13,302 bases of DNA from an uncultured Lachnospiraceae bacterium. Its GTDB lineage: Bacteria > Bacillota > Clostridia > Lachnospirales > Lachnospiraceae. Below, one piece after another: positions 13,025 to 13,302 of this stretch. The notes below the pieces were generated by a model. The model saw only the letters and a list, made by a program, of their open reading frames with translations, did not search any database and was not told where the DNA came from. Position numbers and translations under genes: made by a program. Location: contig CAKRYY010000049.1 of NCBI GenBank assembly GCA_934432885.1, positions 1 to 13,302 of the forward strand, given 5' to 3'. Positions within the stretch are counted from its first letter, which is position 1. Every line of letters starts with the position of its first letter.

Positions 13025-13302
13025 GAGCAAACGGTCTGCGAAGCAGACAGAGAGCGCGAAAGCGCAGGTTTGCGAGTGCTACTTTGCAAAAGGAAAGAAG
13101 AGCAAACGGTCTGCGAAGCAGACAGAGAGCGCGAAAGCGCGGGTTTGCGAGTGCTACTTTGCAAAAGGAAGAAGAGCAAACGGTCTGCGAAGCAGACAGA
13201 GAGCGCGAAAGCGCGGGTTTGCGAGTGTTACTTTGCAAAAGGAAAGAAGAGCAAACGGTCTGCGAAGCAGACAGAGAGCGCGAAAGCGCGGGTTTGCGAG
13301 TG
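13025..13302. repeat. Tandem array of 75-bp structured repeats, truncated by window end
   Basis: Units begin at 13025, 13100, 13174 and 13249 (lengths 75, 74, 75 and a final 54-nt partial). They are nearly identical: the first has A for G at one site (GCGCAGG versus GCGCGGG), the second lacks one A, and the third has GTGTTAC for GTGCTAC. Within each unit an outer stem GCAAAC/GTTTGC (unit positions 3-8 and 44-49) encloses two hairpins, GTCTGC-GAA-GCAGAC (10-24) and GCGC-GAAA-GCGC (30-41), a three-way-junction layout. The remaining 26 nt include CTTTGCAAAAG. No unique spacers occur, so it is not CRISPR. Short minus-strand open frames through the array are by-products of the repeat. The function is unknown. 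Confidence 0.92.

Noticed and set aside
12901..13238. Minus-strand open frames of 72-92 codons through the repeat array
   Set aside because: They simply translate the tandem repeat, have no ribosome site and show only repeated low-complexity Arg/Leu/Ala peptide.
13025..13302. CRISPR array
   Set aside because: The repeats are directly tandem (74-75 nt period) with no unique spacers, the units themselves are longer than CRISPR repeats, and no cas gene is present.

Overview
The window reads like a chromosomal stretch of an anaerobic, gut-type Firmicute, most likely Clostridia/Lachnospiraceae. This is inferred from AGGAGG-type ribosome binding sites, sigma-A-like promoters, a complete ECF vitamin-transporter module, an anaerobe-type hybrid cluster protein (Hcp), a type 2 PyrF and the DUF3781/DUF3795 families. 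No rRNA, tRNA, transposase or CRISPR array was seen. All genes are on the + strand except hcp.

Layout. (1) 1-494: the 3' end of a sensor histidine kinase, visibly more GC-rich than what follows. (2) 495-880: no convincing gene, but a good promoter (746-774) and a roughly 100-nt leader. (3) 881-4961: a tightly packed operon, ECF S component - EcfT - two ATPases - TPR lipoprotein, in which the last three junctions are overlapping or directly abutting. (4) 4988-5764: a separately promoted, secreted Ig-like protein. (5) 5785-7171: a hairpin-rich spacer, pyrF and a DUF3781 gene, closed by a strong terminator. (6) 7265-7718: a consensus promoter and a Cys-rich DUF3795 protein. (7) 7743-7908: a cluster of four palindromes between convergent genes. 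(8) 7927-9567 (minus): hcp, divergent from (9) 9822-10985, a rhodanese-TtcA-like fusion. (10) 11147-12832: a PAS-like/degenerate GGDEF/EAL protein with its own promoter and terminator. (11) 12951-13302: an extended -10 box, a roughly 60-nt imperfect hairpin, then a tandem array of 75-bp repeats that runs off the window.

How the parts work together. The ECF genes should form one group-I transporter (S + T + A + A'), with an ATPase pair in which one signature motif is non-canonical; the substrate is not evident. The TPR lipoprotein is translationally tied to the transporter. Hcp (nitrosative/oxidative stress) and the rhodanese-PP-loop protein (tRNA thiolation) share a divergent intergenic region that holds a candidate CRP/FNR-like site placed -41.5 from the inferred hcp start. 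The least explained element is the 3' repeat array. Each unit can fold into a three-way junction and carries GCGAAGC and GCGAAAGC, two motifs known to form exceptionally stable DNA mini-hairpins. It directly follows a possible promoter and a long hairpin, so it may be a structured non-coding locus or a DNA structural element.
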